From NCBI GenBank assembly GCA_030065055.1, contig JASJDS010000033.1, positions 1 through 32,972 on the forward strand: a stretch of DNA of 32,972 nucleotides. Reading direction: 5' to 3'. The position numbers and the translations under genes are program-made. Source of the stretch: Calothrix sp. MO_192.B10. Lineage in GTDB: Bacteria; Cyanobacteriota; Cyanobacteriia; Cyanobacteriales; Nostocaceae. Positions 1 through 6,761 of this stretch are shown in pieces. The first letter of the stretch is position 1. Each line of letters opens with the position of its first letter. The notes below the pieces were generated by a model. The model worked only from the letters and a program-made list of their open reading frames with translations. It was not told the DNA's origin and did no database searches.

Positions 1-2
1 CT

Positions 3-80
3 TATTTTTTTGATCCGACAGGTAAAATCTCATCCGCCGTTATCGAGCAATATATTAATGACCCACATCATTACAAATAA
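3..80 (+). CDS. C-terminal end of an upstream gene (partial)
   Basis: The first reading frame open from the left edge encodes about 25 residues ending in NDPHHYK and a TAA stop. The other two forward frames give less protein-like sequence or an early stop. It is probably the tail of a gene whose body lies outside the window. No family can be named from so short a piece. A small hairpin (GCGGAT-AA-ATCCGC, 86-99) follows the stop but has no T tract, so it is not a convincing terminator. Confidence 0.4.
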   Translation, partial: YFFDPTGKISSAVIEQYINDPHHYK

Positions 81-115
81 ACACTGCGGATAAATCCGCG
101 TGAGTCAGGTTTCCA

Positions 116-177
116 CCACGATATAAATAACGTAGGTAGTTCAATTCATTTAATTTCTTCAACTACCTACTTCGTGG
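116..177. repeat. Nested inverted repeat in front of the first complete gene
   Basis: An outer pair CCACGA (116-121) / TCGTGG (172-177) encloses a perfect 10-bp pair GTAGGTAGTT (132-141) / AACTACCTAC (161-170) with a 19-base AT-rich centre. The right arm contains the possible GTG start codon of the next gene. It could be an operator, an RNA hairpin that hides the start, or the end of a small mobile element. Confidence 0.5.
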
Positions 178-503
178 CTACCACCTTGACCATGCTATTT
201 AGGTGTAAACTTCCAGCTTACCGGGAAATGAAATCAGTTACACAACGGTTCCTGCCAGCGGCCAAAAATGACCCAAAAAAAATGGTTGTAATTCAGGCAG
301 AACAGCCATTACAGCCATTTTTCACAACAGATAATTTTCACGAAAATCTAATTGTGGGAGTGGTAAAAGCCTGTTTGGAAGCGGGCTTCAGTGATTCCCG
401 CGTCATCAAAGAGGTCCTAGGATACAAAGGTAACAGCTATCAAGCGGGCAAGCAACTTTTAGAGAGAATTAAGCATTTACTTATGGGAGAGAAAAATGCC
501 TAA
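174..503 (+). CDS. Hypothetical protein, about 109 aa, with a helix-turn-helix-like C-terminus
   Basis: Family not recognised. The distal half (from FTTDNFHENL onward) looks like a compact helical domain; the stretch around DSRVIKEVLGYKGNSYQAGK has the rhythm of a helix-turn-helix, which would suit a small DNA-binding or plasmid-type protein, but this is weak. The GTG at 174 sits inside an inverted repeat and lacks a clear ribosome binding site; ATG at 193, 228 or 282 are alternatives. The stop overlaps the next small gene by 8 bases, so the two are probably translated together. Confidence 0.5.
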   Translation: MATTLTMLFRCKLPAYREMKSVTQRFLPAAKNDPKKMVVIQAEQPLQPFFTTDNFHENLIVGVVKACLEAGFSDSRVIKEVLGYKGNSYQAGKQLLERIKHLLMGEKNA

Positions 504-606
504 ATATTTTTTCTATGAATTAGAGGAAAACCCAAATTTGACACTGAATGATGCAGTGCAAGCGATAAAAGAATGTGTTGATACATTCAAAGAAATGGAA
601 ATATAA
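496..606 (+). CDS. Small hypothetical protein, 36 aa
   Basis: ATG at 496 overlaps the end of the preceding gene by 8 bases, and a GGGAGAG ribosome binding site lies just upstream, inside that gene. It encodes MPKYFFYELEENPNLTL followed by an acidic helix (AVQAIKECVDTFKEMEI) and a TAA. The length, overlap, Shine-Dalgarno and continuing run of same-strand genes support a real coupled microprotein. No family is recognised. It lies 17 bases from the next start, giving a three-gene operon-like run. Confidence 0.45.
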   Translation: MPKYFFYELEENPNLTLNDAVQAIKECVDTFKEMEI

Positions 607-623
607 AAACATGGAGATGAAAT

Positions 624-911
624 ATGAATTTATTCTTTTTGGAAAATAAAGACAAGAATGCTGACATTGTAGTTAGGCGATTAATCAATCTAGATTTGAT
701 GGTTTGTATATCAGTAATTAGGGATGAATTGGTTATCGGATTTAAGGATAGAGATGTCCCATTAATTCTTGACTTTAATGAGCCGAGTTCTCAGGAGCTT
801 TGGAACTATTTACAAACCAAAGGTTTAAACCAAATAACAATTCGGAAACAAAACACTAATGAAAGCGATCGCCCAACAGGTGCCTCGATAAATCGACACG
901 ATATTGACTAA
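624..911 (+). CDS. Hypothetical protein, 95 aa
   Basis: A good ribosome binding site (GGAGATGAA) precedes ATG 624. The protein alternates beta-like and helical segments (MNLFFLENKDKNADIVVRRL; then ISVIRDELVIGFKDRDVPLILDF), suggesting a small alpha/beta domain. The last ~20 residues span a HIP1 site (GCGATCGC) and are polar, possibly not part of the fold. Family not recognised. It is third in a tight same-strand run and ends 15 bases before the left end of the IS at 926. Confidence 0.5.
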   Translation: MNLFFLENKDKNADIVVRRLINLDLMVCISVIRDELVIGFKDRDVPLILDFNEPSSQELWNYLQTKGLNQITIRKQNTNESDRPTGASINRHDID

Positions 912-1100
912 AGTGCAATAGAGTACAGGACTTACGCAACTGGCACCGCAGCGATCGCCATTAAGTAGTATTTTAGTACTAAATGCAACAATTTATGAAA
1001 TCAGCCCTTTTTAGAATTGTTAGTAGTAATGAATCAAGTAGATTTCGGAAAAAAATTTATGAGATAATAAGCAGAGGGTGCATAAAAAAATTGGTTAGCG

Positions 1101-2155
1101 ATGAAATTTACTAAACTTAATTATTGTCAATATTTACTATTCTGTCAAATTAACTATACGATGACTAATCTAGCAGAACACTTAGAAAATATTACTCATG
1201 ATAAAATTAATAACGAATACCTCGCCCTTTAAGGGCGGGGTTTATCCCTATTATTATTTAAAAAATGAGAAATTAACTCCTCGTTTACTTTGGGATAATG
1301 TGAAAGATTTAATTGTCCCTGATGAGGATGCTTGTATTATATTTGATGATACAGTTTTAGATAAAAGATTTTCTGAATAAATTGAAATAGTCCGAAGACA
1401 ATATAGCGGAAATGACCATGGCATAGTCAAAGGAATCGGAGTAGTTAGTTGTATATACGTAAATCCTAAAACTCTCAATTTTTGGGTAGTAGATTATCGT
1501 ATTTTTGCTCCTGATAATGATGGTTTAACTAAGGTTGACCATGTAAAAAATATGTTGCAAGGGCTTGTATATCAGAAACTTCTGCCCTTTGATACGGTTT
1601 TAATGGATACATGGTATGCAGTCAACAATTTAATGCTTTATATTGATAGCCTAGATAAAATTTTTTATTGTCCTTTAAAAACTAATCGTTTAGTTGATGA
1701 TACTTTTGGTCAGGAAAAATATAAAAATATTGAATCATTATCATGGAGTGAAGATGAGTTATCATGTGGTAAAATTATAAAAATTAAAGCATTCCCCGCT
1801 GAAAAAAAAGTGAAACTATTCCGGGTTACTATCTCTACCGATAGGACGGATTATGTCGCGACTAATGACATATCTCAAAGTGATACGGATGTTGCACAAA
1901 AAGTGTGTAAAATCCGTTGGAAAATAGAGGAGTTTCACAGAGAGATAAAACAATTAACTGGCATTGAATCATGTCAATGTCGTAAAGGTCGTCTTCAGAG
2001 AAATCATAATGAAGAGTGCGATGTTAGTTTGGCTGAGACTAAAAAATTTAGCCTATAAAACAGGTCAAACGATTTATAAAATCAAGCATAATTTACTTGA
2101 TAATTATTTAATCGAGCAACTAAAACGTCCGGATATTGCTATGTCTATGGCTTAG
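1101..2155 (+). pseudogene. Broken DDE transposase of the IS at 926-2213
   Basis: The protein can be read from ATG 1101 (MKFTKLNYCQYLL) to the stop at 2153-2155, but only by crossing three lesions: a 40-bp hairpin insertion near 1212-1251 that shifts frame, an in-frame TAA at 1378-1380 (between FSE and IEIVRRQYSGN), and a frame change near 2000 (after LQRNH). DDE-type landmarks remain: IIFDDTVLDKRF, VLMDTWYAVNN and the RWKIEEFHREIKQL segment that carries the catalytic Glu in IS4-like enzymes. IS701 versus another IS4-group family cannot be decided by eye. The gene cannot make active enzyme, although the intact ends could still be mobilised in trans. Confidence 0.85.
1212..1251. other. 40-bp hairpin insertion inside the transposase
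   Basis: The flanking codons join in frame (HDKIN to YYLKNEK) if about 40 bases are removed. The insert holds a 9-bp stem, CCTCGCCCT (1220-1228) / AGGGCGGGG (1232-1240), with a TTA loop and one G-T pair. Stems of this shape (GC-rich, short loop) also occur at the end of the TnpB element (8890-8912) and at 32586-32606, so the insert may be a minimal element with IS200/IS605-type ends or an excision scar. Exact borders are uncertain by a few bases. Confidence 0.55.
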
Positions 2156-2168
2156 TTTTTAGGCGCTC

Positions 2169-2185
2169 GGCGCGCTCTGCGCGCC
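2169..2185. terminator. GC-rich hairpin after the transposase
   Basis: GGCGCGC (2169-2175), loop TCT, GCGCGCC (2179-2185) lies 14 bases after the transposase stop and 8 bases before the right inverted repeat. There is no T tract, so it may be a transcription barrier or part of the IS end rather than a standard terminator. Confidence 0.4.
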
Positions 2186-2190
2186 ATTGC

Positions 2191-2460
2191 TTATGCCAGT
2201 TGCGTAAGTCCTGCTAGTAATTGTTCTAGGGTATATCGCTTTTCTTCCACTGTACCAAAATCACTGGCAAAACGTTCTTTGAATTCGTCCCAGCTAAAGG
2301 TATCTTTGAGGGTGCGCTTGGCGACAAGTCCACATAAAGAGCGGATGGAGTAGTATACTTTGGAATATACAGGTTCGGAGTAATCGCTAACTGCATATTC
2401 CCCTAGAATAGAGGTATCTATGGTTTGAAAATTAGTTGTTGATTGTTTACGTGTCGCCAT
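2191..2460 (-). pseudogene. Hypothetical protein truncated at its 3' end by the IS
   Basis: The minus-strand frame begins at 2460 (MATRKQSTTNFQ) and is protein-like for about 84 residues, but its last codons (GLTQLA, stop) lie in the right inverted repeat of the IS. The native C-terminus has therefore been replaced. No family is recognised; the residues resemble a small cyanobacterial accessory protein with a helical middle (DTFSWDEFKERFASDFGTVEEKRYTLEQLL). It is on the same strand as the DUF6876 gene and neighbours upstream, from which it is separated by a repeat-rich spacer. Whether any function remains is unknown. Confidence 0.55.
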
Positions 2461-2625
2461 AATTTGACTTACCTTTAATTCTTCATTTCCCTATAGGCGT
2501 TAGCCTGAAATCAATTATCAGTTAGCCTCCTGGGTCGGAGCTGCGCTAACAGTTACCAGTTATCAGGTGCCAATAACTTACCTCCTTCCCTCTTGCTTCT
2601 TCCTTCTTCCTTCTCGCGTAGCGTG
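2461..2625. repeat. Repeat-rich spacer
   Basis: No gene is seen here. It holds a palindromic cyanobacterial spacer element (GTTAGCCTCC ... GCGCTAAC, about 2521-2551), related to the copy near 15941-15969, and a pyrimidine-rich short tandem repeat (CTTCTTCCTTCTTCCTTC type, about 2580-2612). The same repeat type appears at 22840-22865. Confidence 0.6.
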
Positions 2626-2871
2626 TTAAAACCAAGATGTATCATCACAATCAGCTATTAAATCCTTAATGTCGCAGTGGTGCTGATAATCAATTTCCAA
2701 CTGTTGTAAATCTGTATCCGACACCAAATTTTGTAATTCCTGCACTATTTCTCTAACATGGGTTTCTTCACTAATACCTGAGTAGTAAGTTTTGATGAAT
2801 TTGTCAGCTTTGGTCACGAATTGTTCGAGGTTAGTGACAAATGTTTGTTCTTTACTAATAGCTTGAATCAT
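2626..2871 (-). CDS. Hypothetical protein, 81 aa
   Basis: Starts with MIQAISKEQTFVTNLEQF and is largely helical and acidic, ending QHHCDIKDLIADCDDTSWF. The helical spacing suggests a small coiled or adaptor-like protein. No domain is recognised. It lies 36 bases downstream of the DUF6876 gene on the same strand, so the two are probably co-transcribed. Sets of such small genes next to DUF6876 are what one expects on plasmids or integrated elements; that is inference. Confidence 0.5.
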   Translation of the reverse strand: MIQAISKEQTFVTNLEQFVTKADKFIKTYYSGISEETHVREIVQELQNLVSDTDLQQLEIDYQHHCDIKDLIADCDDTSWF

Positions 2872-2907
2872 GATTATTCTCCCAGTCTTTTTTCAAGGTG
2901 AAGTGGA

Positions 2908-3270
2908 TTAGTATTCGCTTGGGAGCATGAGAATTGTTTCTATCAAATACAACTTGATGTGACTGAGGAGAAAGTCTGTATACTTGATTTCCTGGCGTAA
3001 TACTTCTTGATTTGTATCCCATTCGCAAGTTAGAATACCGAAGTTATTTTCAGCTTGTAAATGCCAGATTTGAAATTCTCTTAATTTGGGATTGGAGAGG
3101 AATTGTTTCGTTTGATAAGAGAAAATCGCATCCAATAACCAATAGCAATTAGTTTCGTCGGCAAGGTGTTTGAGACCTTCTGTATATTTACAGCCGAGCC
3201 AATGTTTATAGAGAGTAGTTGAACCGATAAATTGTTGTAGTTCTGCTGCTATTTGTTGTGAAGTTTTCAC
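2908..3270 (-). CDS. DUF6876 family protein
   Basis: The 120-residue translation carries features I associate with DUF6876: an N-terminal ELQQFIGST segment, YKHWLGCKYTEGLKHLADE, and the conserved YWLLDAIFSYQ block, followed by a beta-rich part (EFQIWHLQ, ILTCEWDTN). Members are about this length, so the protein looks complete. The biochemical role of the family is not known; it is common on cyanobacterial plasmids and mobile regions. Its start lies 3 bases after the stop of the upstream frame (3274-3489), implying co-transcription. Confidence 0.75.
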   Translation of the reverse strand: MKTSQQIAAELQQFIGSTTLYKHWLGCKYTEGLKHLADETNCYWLLDAIFSYQTKQFLSNPKLREFQIWHLQAENNFGILTCEWDTNQEVLRQEIKYTDFLLSHIKLYLIETILMLPSEY

Positions 3271-3273
3271 CGT

Positions 3274-3489
3274 TTACATTCCTACTTTGATAATCTTCAC
3301 AACTTCCCAGGCGTGAGCCGTACAATATAGATTAGCTTTGTAAAAAATGAATTTTATGTATAAAAAATATCTGAAGCAATGTACATCTAGCTCCCATGGG
3401 TGGGAGAGTTGAGAATAGGTGTTCAAATCTAACAAAACTCCCACTCGTTTTCCTTGCTCATTGGTTATGTATTGTACTGCCTTGGACAT
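3274..3489 (-). pseudogene. Antitoxin-like N-terminus joined to unrelated sequence
   Basis: Residues 1-30 (MSKAVQYITNEQGKRVGVLL then DLNTYSQL) look like the N-terminus of small cyanobacterial type II antitoxins. After SQLSHPWEL the sequence loses that character: it becomes an AT-rich stretch (about 3340-3390) and ends CTAHAWEVVKIIKVGM. The central part reads as translated non-coding DNA, so the gene is probably the fusion of a decayed antitoxin start and the tail of another small protein, produced by a deletion. No toxin gene is adjacent. A palindrome around CTCCCATGGGTGGGAG (3393-3408) marks the join. Confidence 0.5.
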
Positions 3490-3554
3490 AAAGAAAAATC
3501 CAAAATAATATTGGTGTGAGTCGTGCCAGCCTATTTAGTTCTATTCAACTAACT

Positions 3555-4163
3555 TTACTTTAACCCCTCCATGGCAATATCAATTAAATCATCTACAAAA
3601 GCTTCAGTTAAGGGTGCATGTTTTAACAGCAAACGATAAAAAAGAGGACTATAAAGTGCATCAATAGCTACCTCTATTTCTACATCGTTACGTAACTCCC
3701 CCCGTTGAACACCGCGATTGAAAATTCGTTTGGCATCATTGCGCCGTGGAATGAGCCAATTTTCTCGAAAAGTAGCAATTAACTTATCATCCATTTGTCC
3801 GCTACCGATAACAGTTGCTAAAATTTCTCCCCTAGAACTATTCATCAACTTGACAATTTTGTACATTTGCTCTCTAAAATCTTTTTCTACCGAACCCGTA
3901 TCGGGGAAAGCAATTTCTGGGGTGACTGCGGATAAAAATGCGTCCATTGCCAATTGTGCTTTAGTACTCCAGCGTCGATAAATCGTTGGTTTTCCGACTT
4001 CCGCCCTTGCTGCAACCCCCTCAATAGTCAGCGCCATAAATCCCACTTCGTTAAGTAATTCATAGGCTGCTTTGAGAATCTTCTGGTGCGCTTCTTGGGA
4101 GCGAGGTCGTCCGCGTCCTTTTTTTGCAGGGGTTTTAGCTTTTTTCGTTTTAGCTGTTGACAT
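3555..4163 (-). CDS. TetR/AcrR-family transcriptional repressor
   Basis: A cytoplasmic dimeric repressor of the TetR family, about 202 aa. A basic N-terminal tail (TKKAKTPAKKGRGRPRS) leads into the TetR DNA-binding domain; the helix-turn-helix is at about residues 46-67 (LTIEGVAARAEVGKPTIYRR). The rest is the helical ligand/dimer domain ending in DDLIDIAMEGLK; the ligand is unknown. Two ATGs are possible, at 4169 and 4163; the strong AAGGAGGC at 4171-4178 is 7-8 bases from the second but only 1-2 from the first, so 4163 is preferred. It is divergent from the oxidoreductase set, with an operator-like palindrome (4190-4202) between them, so it probably represses itself and that set. Confidence 0.9.
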   Translation of the reverse strand: MSTAKTKKAKTPAKKGRGRPRSQEAHQKILKAAYELLNEVGFMALTIEGVAARAEVGKPTIYRRWSTKAQLAMDAFLSAVTPEIAFPDTGSVEKDFREQMYKIVKLMNSSRGEILATVIGSGQMDDKLIATFRENWLIPRRNDAKRIFNRGVQRGELRNDVEIEVAIDALYSPLFYRLLLKHAPLTEAFVDDLIDIAMEGLK

Positions 4164-4170
4164 AATCATA

Positions 4171-4178
4171 GCCTCCTT
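4171..4178 (-). promoter_or_regulatory. Ribosome binding site deciding the tetR start
   Basis: On the minus strand this reads AAGGAGGC. It sits 7-8 bases before ATG 4163 and only 1-2 bases before ATG 4169, so it favours the shorter protein. Confidence 0.7.
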
Positions 4179-4189
4179 GTTAAATTAAT

Positions 4190-4202
4190 TTACGTGGCGT
4201 AA
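4190..4202. promoter_or_regulatory. Predicted TetR operator, site A
   Basis: TTACG-TGG-CGTAA is a perfect 5-3-5 inverted repeat in the 75-bp gap between tetR and the divergent membrane-protein gene. It is framed by AATTAATT on both sides (4183-4190 and 4207-4214) and followed by CGATAATTAATT. Related sites lie at 5042-5054 and 5945-5955. Confidence 0.7.
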
Positions 4203-4238
4203 CGATAATTAATTTAGCATACAAAACCAGGTGATGTC

Positions 4239-4535
4239 ATGTTAAACCCTCACCATCAAGCTTTGAGTTCAAAGCAATGGCCCAAACACCAAAAGCAGAA
4301 AATCAATAGAGCAAAAACTCAACCATCTAGATATAAATTATTTCTGCTGACATGGCTAGCAATTTACCCGTTAATTACCGGAATCCTATTTTTACTTGGA
4401 AATCTGTTGAATTTACTACCCTTACCTCTGCGTACCTTGGTTTTGACTGGATTATTGGTTTATCTAATGACGTATTGGGTAATGCCAATGTTAACTAAGC
4501 TGTTTCAACGATGGTTAAAGGCTTCATGTAGTTAA
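4239..4535 (+). CDS. Small two-helix membrane protein
   Basis: A 98-aa protein with a basic, polar N-terminus of about 37 residues, then two predicted membrane segments: LFLLTWLAIYPLITGILFLL and LRTLVLTGLLVYLMTYWVM, separated by NLLNLLPLP. The pattern W-AIYP ... LPLR ... LVYLMTYWVMP-LTKLFQRWL closely resembles the membrane tail of cyanobacterial antibiotic-biosynthesis-monooxygenase-like proteins, here without the monooxygenase domain. It is the first gene divergent from tetR and probably controlled from the operator at 4190-4202. Its role is unknown; a membrane anchor or partner for the redox enzymes is a guess. Confidence 0.65.
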   Translation: MLNPHHQALSSKQWPKHQKQKINRAKTQPSRYKLFLLTWLAIYPLITGILFLLGNLLNLLPLPLRTLVLTGLLVYLMTYWVMPMLTKLFQRWLKASCS

Positions 4536-4567
4536 ATTTACTAAATACTTATCCGGAGGCGATAAAC

Positions 4568-5020
4568 ATGGATACAACAATGCAACTGCAAACATCAACC
4601 GATAAAACCTTAATTCGCCAACTAACTCAAAAATGGGTCGATATCTGGAGTCCCAAAGATAAACCCTTTACAGGAGAAGGCTTTGAAAACATCTTTGCAA
4701 CTGGGGAAAACGAAATTCTCGTCTTTGATAATTTTGATGCTGGTGTCGTAGTTTTACATAGCCTGCAAGAATATATCGATACCTGGGTTCCTGTGATGCT
4801 AAATTTTAATTACTGGAAAATTGAAATAGAAGACAACTTAGAAATTTCAATTCAAGGAGATTTAGCCGTAACTACCTTTTCTTGGCTTGGTGGGGGAACC
4901 TCAAAAGATGGACAGGAAGTGAAGGTGCGACAGTATGGTACTCATATGTGGAAACACATCAACGGTGAATGGCGATTAGTCCACGAGCATTTAACTGTTG
5001 GAGAAACCCCAAATAAATAG
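4568..5020 (+). CDS. NTF2-like (SnoaL/DUF4440-type) protein
   Basis: A 150-aa soluble alpha+beta protein. The N-terminal helix (DKTLIRQLTQKWVDIWSPK) followed by alternating strands (ISIQGDLAVTTFSWLGGG; VKVRQYGTHMWKHINGEWRL; VHEHLTV) is typical of the cone-shaped NTF2/SnoaL fold, which binds small hydrophobic ligands or catalyses isomerase/hydratase reactions. No catalytic residues can be assigned. A clear CCGGAGG ribosome binding site precedes ATG 4568, and it lies 32 bases after the membrane-protein gene, so it is in the same transcript. A role in handling the small molecule sensed by TetR is plausible but unproven. Confidence 0.75.
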   Translation: MDTTMQLQTSTDKTLIRQLTQKWVDIWSPKDKPFTGEGFENIFATGENEILVFDNFDAGVVVLHSLQEYIDTWVPVMLNFNYWKIEIEDNLEISIQGDLAVTTFSWLGGGTSKDGQEVKVRQYGTHMWKHINGEWRLVHEHLTVGETPNK

Positions 5021-5041
5021 CATTTTTTTTCTTTAAATTAG

Positions 5042-5054
5042 TTGCACTACGTAA
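5042..5054. promoter_or_regulatory. Predicted TetR operator, site B
   Basis: TTGCA-CTA-CGTAA keeps the right half-site of site A and is followed by CGTTAATTAATT. Over the right arm and flank it matches site A at 16 of 17 positions (CGTAACGWTAATTAATT). The left half is imperfect. It lies 26 bases before the ATG at 5080, so it could block initiation of the first dehydrogenase. Confidence 0.6.
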
Positions 5055-5079
5055 CGTTAATTAATTGAAGAAAACTATC

Positions 5080-5922
5080 ATGACTAACAACAACTCCAAA
5101 GTATGGTTTATTACAGGCAGTTCCACAGGGTTTGGACGCATCTTAGCCGAAACACTCCTCAAGCAAGGAGACAGAGTTATTGCAACTGCACGCAAACCAG
5201 AACAACTAGAGGATTTAATCGCTCAATATCCCGAAACGGCTATAGGATTGCGTCTTGATGTTACTGACAAAGCAGAAATTAGAACAGTAATAGAAAAGGC
5301 GATCGCAGCTTTCGGACAAATTGACGTATTGGTTAATAATGCTGGCTATGGTTTAATTGGGGCATTAGAAGAAGTTAGCGATGAACAAATTCAGCGTAAC
5401 TTTGACACCAATCTATTCGGTGCGATTAACGTAATTCGAGCCGTACTTCCTATGATGCGGGAGCAACAAAGCGGACACATTATTAATATGTCAGCGATCG
5501 CAGGTTTTACCAACGAACTAGGCTTTTCCATTTACGGTGGTGCAAAATTTGCCCTGGAAGGAGTATCAGAAGCCTTACACGGAGAAGTTGCACCCTTGGG
5601 AATTAAGGTGACAATTGTCGAACCTGGTCCTTTCCGCACTGATTTTATCGGACGTTCTCTTGACCGCGCTCAAGAACAGATGGAAGCTTATCAAGGAACT
5701 GTGGGTAAGTTTGTGAATTTCCTCAACAATATTGAAGGAAAACAACCGGGTGACCCTCAAAAAGCTGCTGAAGCGATAATTCAAGTGGTCAACTCTGACA
5801 ATCCACCCCTAAGAATTGTGTTGGGTAAGTACGCTTATACGAAATTTGGCAAAAAGATTGAGTCCTTGACAGCAGAGTTGGATGCTTGGGAAGCAGTAGC
5901 TGCAAATACGGATTTTGAATAG
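5080..5922 (+). CDS. Classical short-chain dehydrogenase/reductase (SDR 1)
   Basis: NAD(P)-dependent oxidoreductase with a Rossmann fold, about 280 aa, cytoplasmic. Visible landmarks: cofactor-binding TGSSTGFG at residues 12-19, the LDVTD adenine-side motif, the NNAG motif, and catalytic Ser138 (MSAIAG), Tyr152 and Lys156 (YGGAK), then EPGPFRTDF after the sixth strand. The long C-terminal part after residue 190 is typical of SDRs close to the 17-beta-hydroxysteroid/retinol group seen in bacteria. ATG 5080 is preferred to the in-frame TTG at 5065, because GAAG at 5067-5070 is correctly spaced and the family starts just before the first strand. Operator site B lies immediately upstream. The substrate cannot be read from sequence. 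Confidence 0.9.
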   Translation: MTNNNSKVWFITGSSTGFGRILAETLLKQGDRVIATARKPEQLEDLIAQYPETAIGLRLDVTDKAEIRTVIEKAIAAFGQIDVLVNNAGYGLIGALEEVSDEQIQRNFDTNLFGAINVIRAVLPMMREQQSGHIINMSAIAGFTNELGFSIYGGAKFALEGVSEALHGEVAPLGIKVTIVEPGPFRTDFIGRSLDRAQEQMEAYQGTVGKFVNFLNNIEGKQPGDPQKAAEAIIQVVNSDNPPLRIVLGKYAYTKFGKKIESLTAELDAWEAVAANTDFE

Positions 5923-5944
5923 GAGTTTTTTTGCCCAAAATCGA

Positions 5945-5955
5945 TACGAAACGTA
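5945..5955. promoter_or_regulatory. Predicted TetR operator, site C
   Basis: TACG-AAA-CGTA is a perfect 4-3-4 inverted repeat followed by GCGTTAAA, matching the core and right flank of sites A and B (CGTA[A/G]CG[T/A]TAA). It lies between the two dehydrogenase genes, 34 bases before the preferred start of the second. Confidence 0.6.
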
Positions 5956-5989
5956 GCGTTAAATGACAAAGATATCAAAAGGGAAAACA

Positions 5990-6697
5990 ATGGAAAACAA
6001 ACATAGCAAAATTGCATTAGTCACTGGTGGTAATCGAGGGATTGGATATGCCATTGCTCAGGGTTTACTGCAAAAAGGCTATGAGGTGATTATCACTTCA
6101 CGTTCTCTCGACAAAGCAAAAGAAGCTGCGTCAAAGCTGCAAGCAGTTGGTAAAGTTATACCCATTGAACTGGATACCACAGAGGATAATTCCATCAAGC
6201 AAGCGGTGGAAAGCTTACACAAACAAGTTAATAGGTTAGATGTCTTGATTAACAATGCGGGTATTTATCCTGATAAAGGCGTAAATATTCTCACTATTGA
6301 CCGCGAACTGTTAGATTCAACATTCAATGCCAATACCTTTGGTGCAATTCGCATGGTACAAGCATTTTTACCACTTCTAGAAAAATCCCCCGATGCAAGG
6401 GTAATTAATGTTTCTAGTGGTTATGGCGAAATCAATGGGCTGTCTGCGGATGTTCCCAGTTACTGTTTATCCAAATTAGCACTGAACGGTGCAACGATTA
6501 TGTTATCGCAAGCTTTACACTCAAAAGGGATTGTTGTAAATGCCATATGTCCCGGTTGGGTGAGAACCGATATGGGTGGTACATCCGCACCACGTTCCCC
6601 AGAACAGGGTGCAGATACAGCGATTTGGTTAGCAACGGAAGCACCCCGCAAAGAGACAGGTAAATTTTGGCGTAATCGCAAAGTAATCTCTTATTAA
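5990..6697 (+). CDS. Short-chain dehydrogenase/reductase (SDR 2, carbonyl-reductase-like)
   Basis: A second Rossmann-fold oxidoreductase of about 235 aa. Cofactor motif TGGNRGIG at residues 12-19 followed by Arg in SRSLDK (fits NADP preference), LDTTED, NNAG, catalytic Ser143 (VSSGYGE), Tyr158 and Lys162 (YCLSK), and CPGWVRTDMGG. The arrangement resembles plant and animal carbonyl reductases and their bacterial relatives. ATG 5990 (MENKHSK) is preferred to 5963 because AAAAGGG precedes it at suitable distance and 5963 lies only 7 bases after operator site C. It ends GKFWRNRKVISY, the usual C-terminal strand. Probably in the TetR-controlled set. Confidence 0.9.
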   Translation: MENKHSKIALVTGGNRGIGYAIAQGLLQKGYEVIITSRSLDKAKEAASKLQAVGKVIPIELDTTEDNSIKQAVESLHKQVNRLDVLINNAGIYPDKGVNILTIDRELLDSTFNANTFGAIRMVQAFLPLLEKSPDARVINVSSGYGEINGLSADVPSYCLSKLALNGATIMLSQALHSKGIVVNAICPGWVRTDMGGTSAPRSPEQGADTAIWLATEAPRKETGKFWRNRKVISY

Positions 6698-6761
6698 GAA
6701 TTGAGTCTTCAGGTTCAATGAACTCTACAAAATAGTCGCAAAGCAATCTACACCACAGGAA

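Larger units (their letters stand above)
926..2213 (+). mobile_element. Degenerate insertion sequence with perfect 20-bp terminal inverted repeats (IS4/IS701-like)
   Basis: The left end CAGGACTTACGCAACTGGCA (926-945) is the exact reverse complement of 2194-2213. The element is 1288 bp and carries one DDE-type transposase reading frame broken by several lesions (see the pseudogene). The flanks AGTA (922-925) and AGTA (2216-2219) could be a 4-bp target duplication, but the right copy is offset by two bases, so this is uncertain. The right end overlaps the 3' end of a minus-strand gene and appears to have truncated it. Confidence 0.85.

Noticed and set aside
1254-1478. Minus-strand frame inside the transposase
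   Set aside because: It runs antisense to clearly recognisable transposase codons.
2580-2612. Pyrimidine-rich tract as a promoter or regulatory site
   Set aside because: Short tandem repeats of this type recur in spacers (also 7795 and 22841) with no fixed relation to genes.
3274-3489. Functional toxin-antitoxin pair with the DUF6876 gene
   Set aside because: The antitoxin-like part ends after about 30 residues and DUF6876 has no known toxin features; the frame looks like a decayed fusion.
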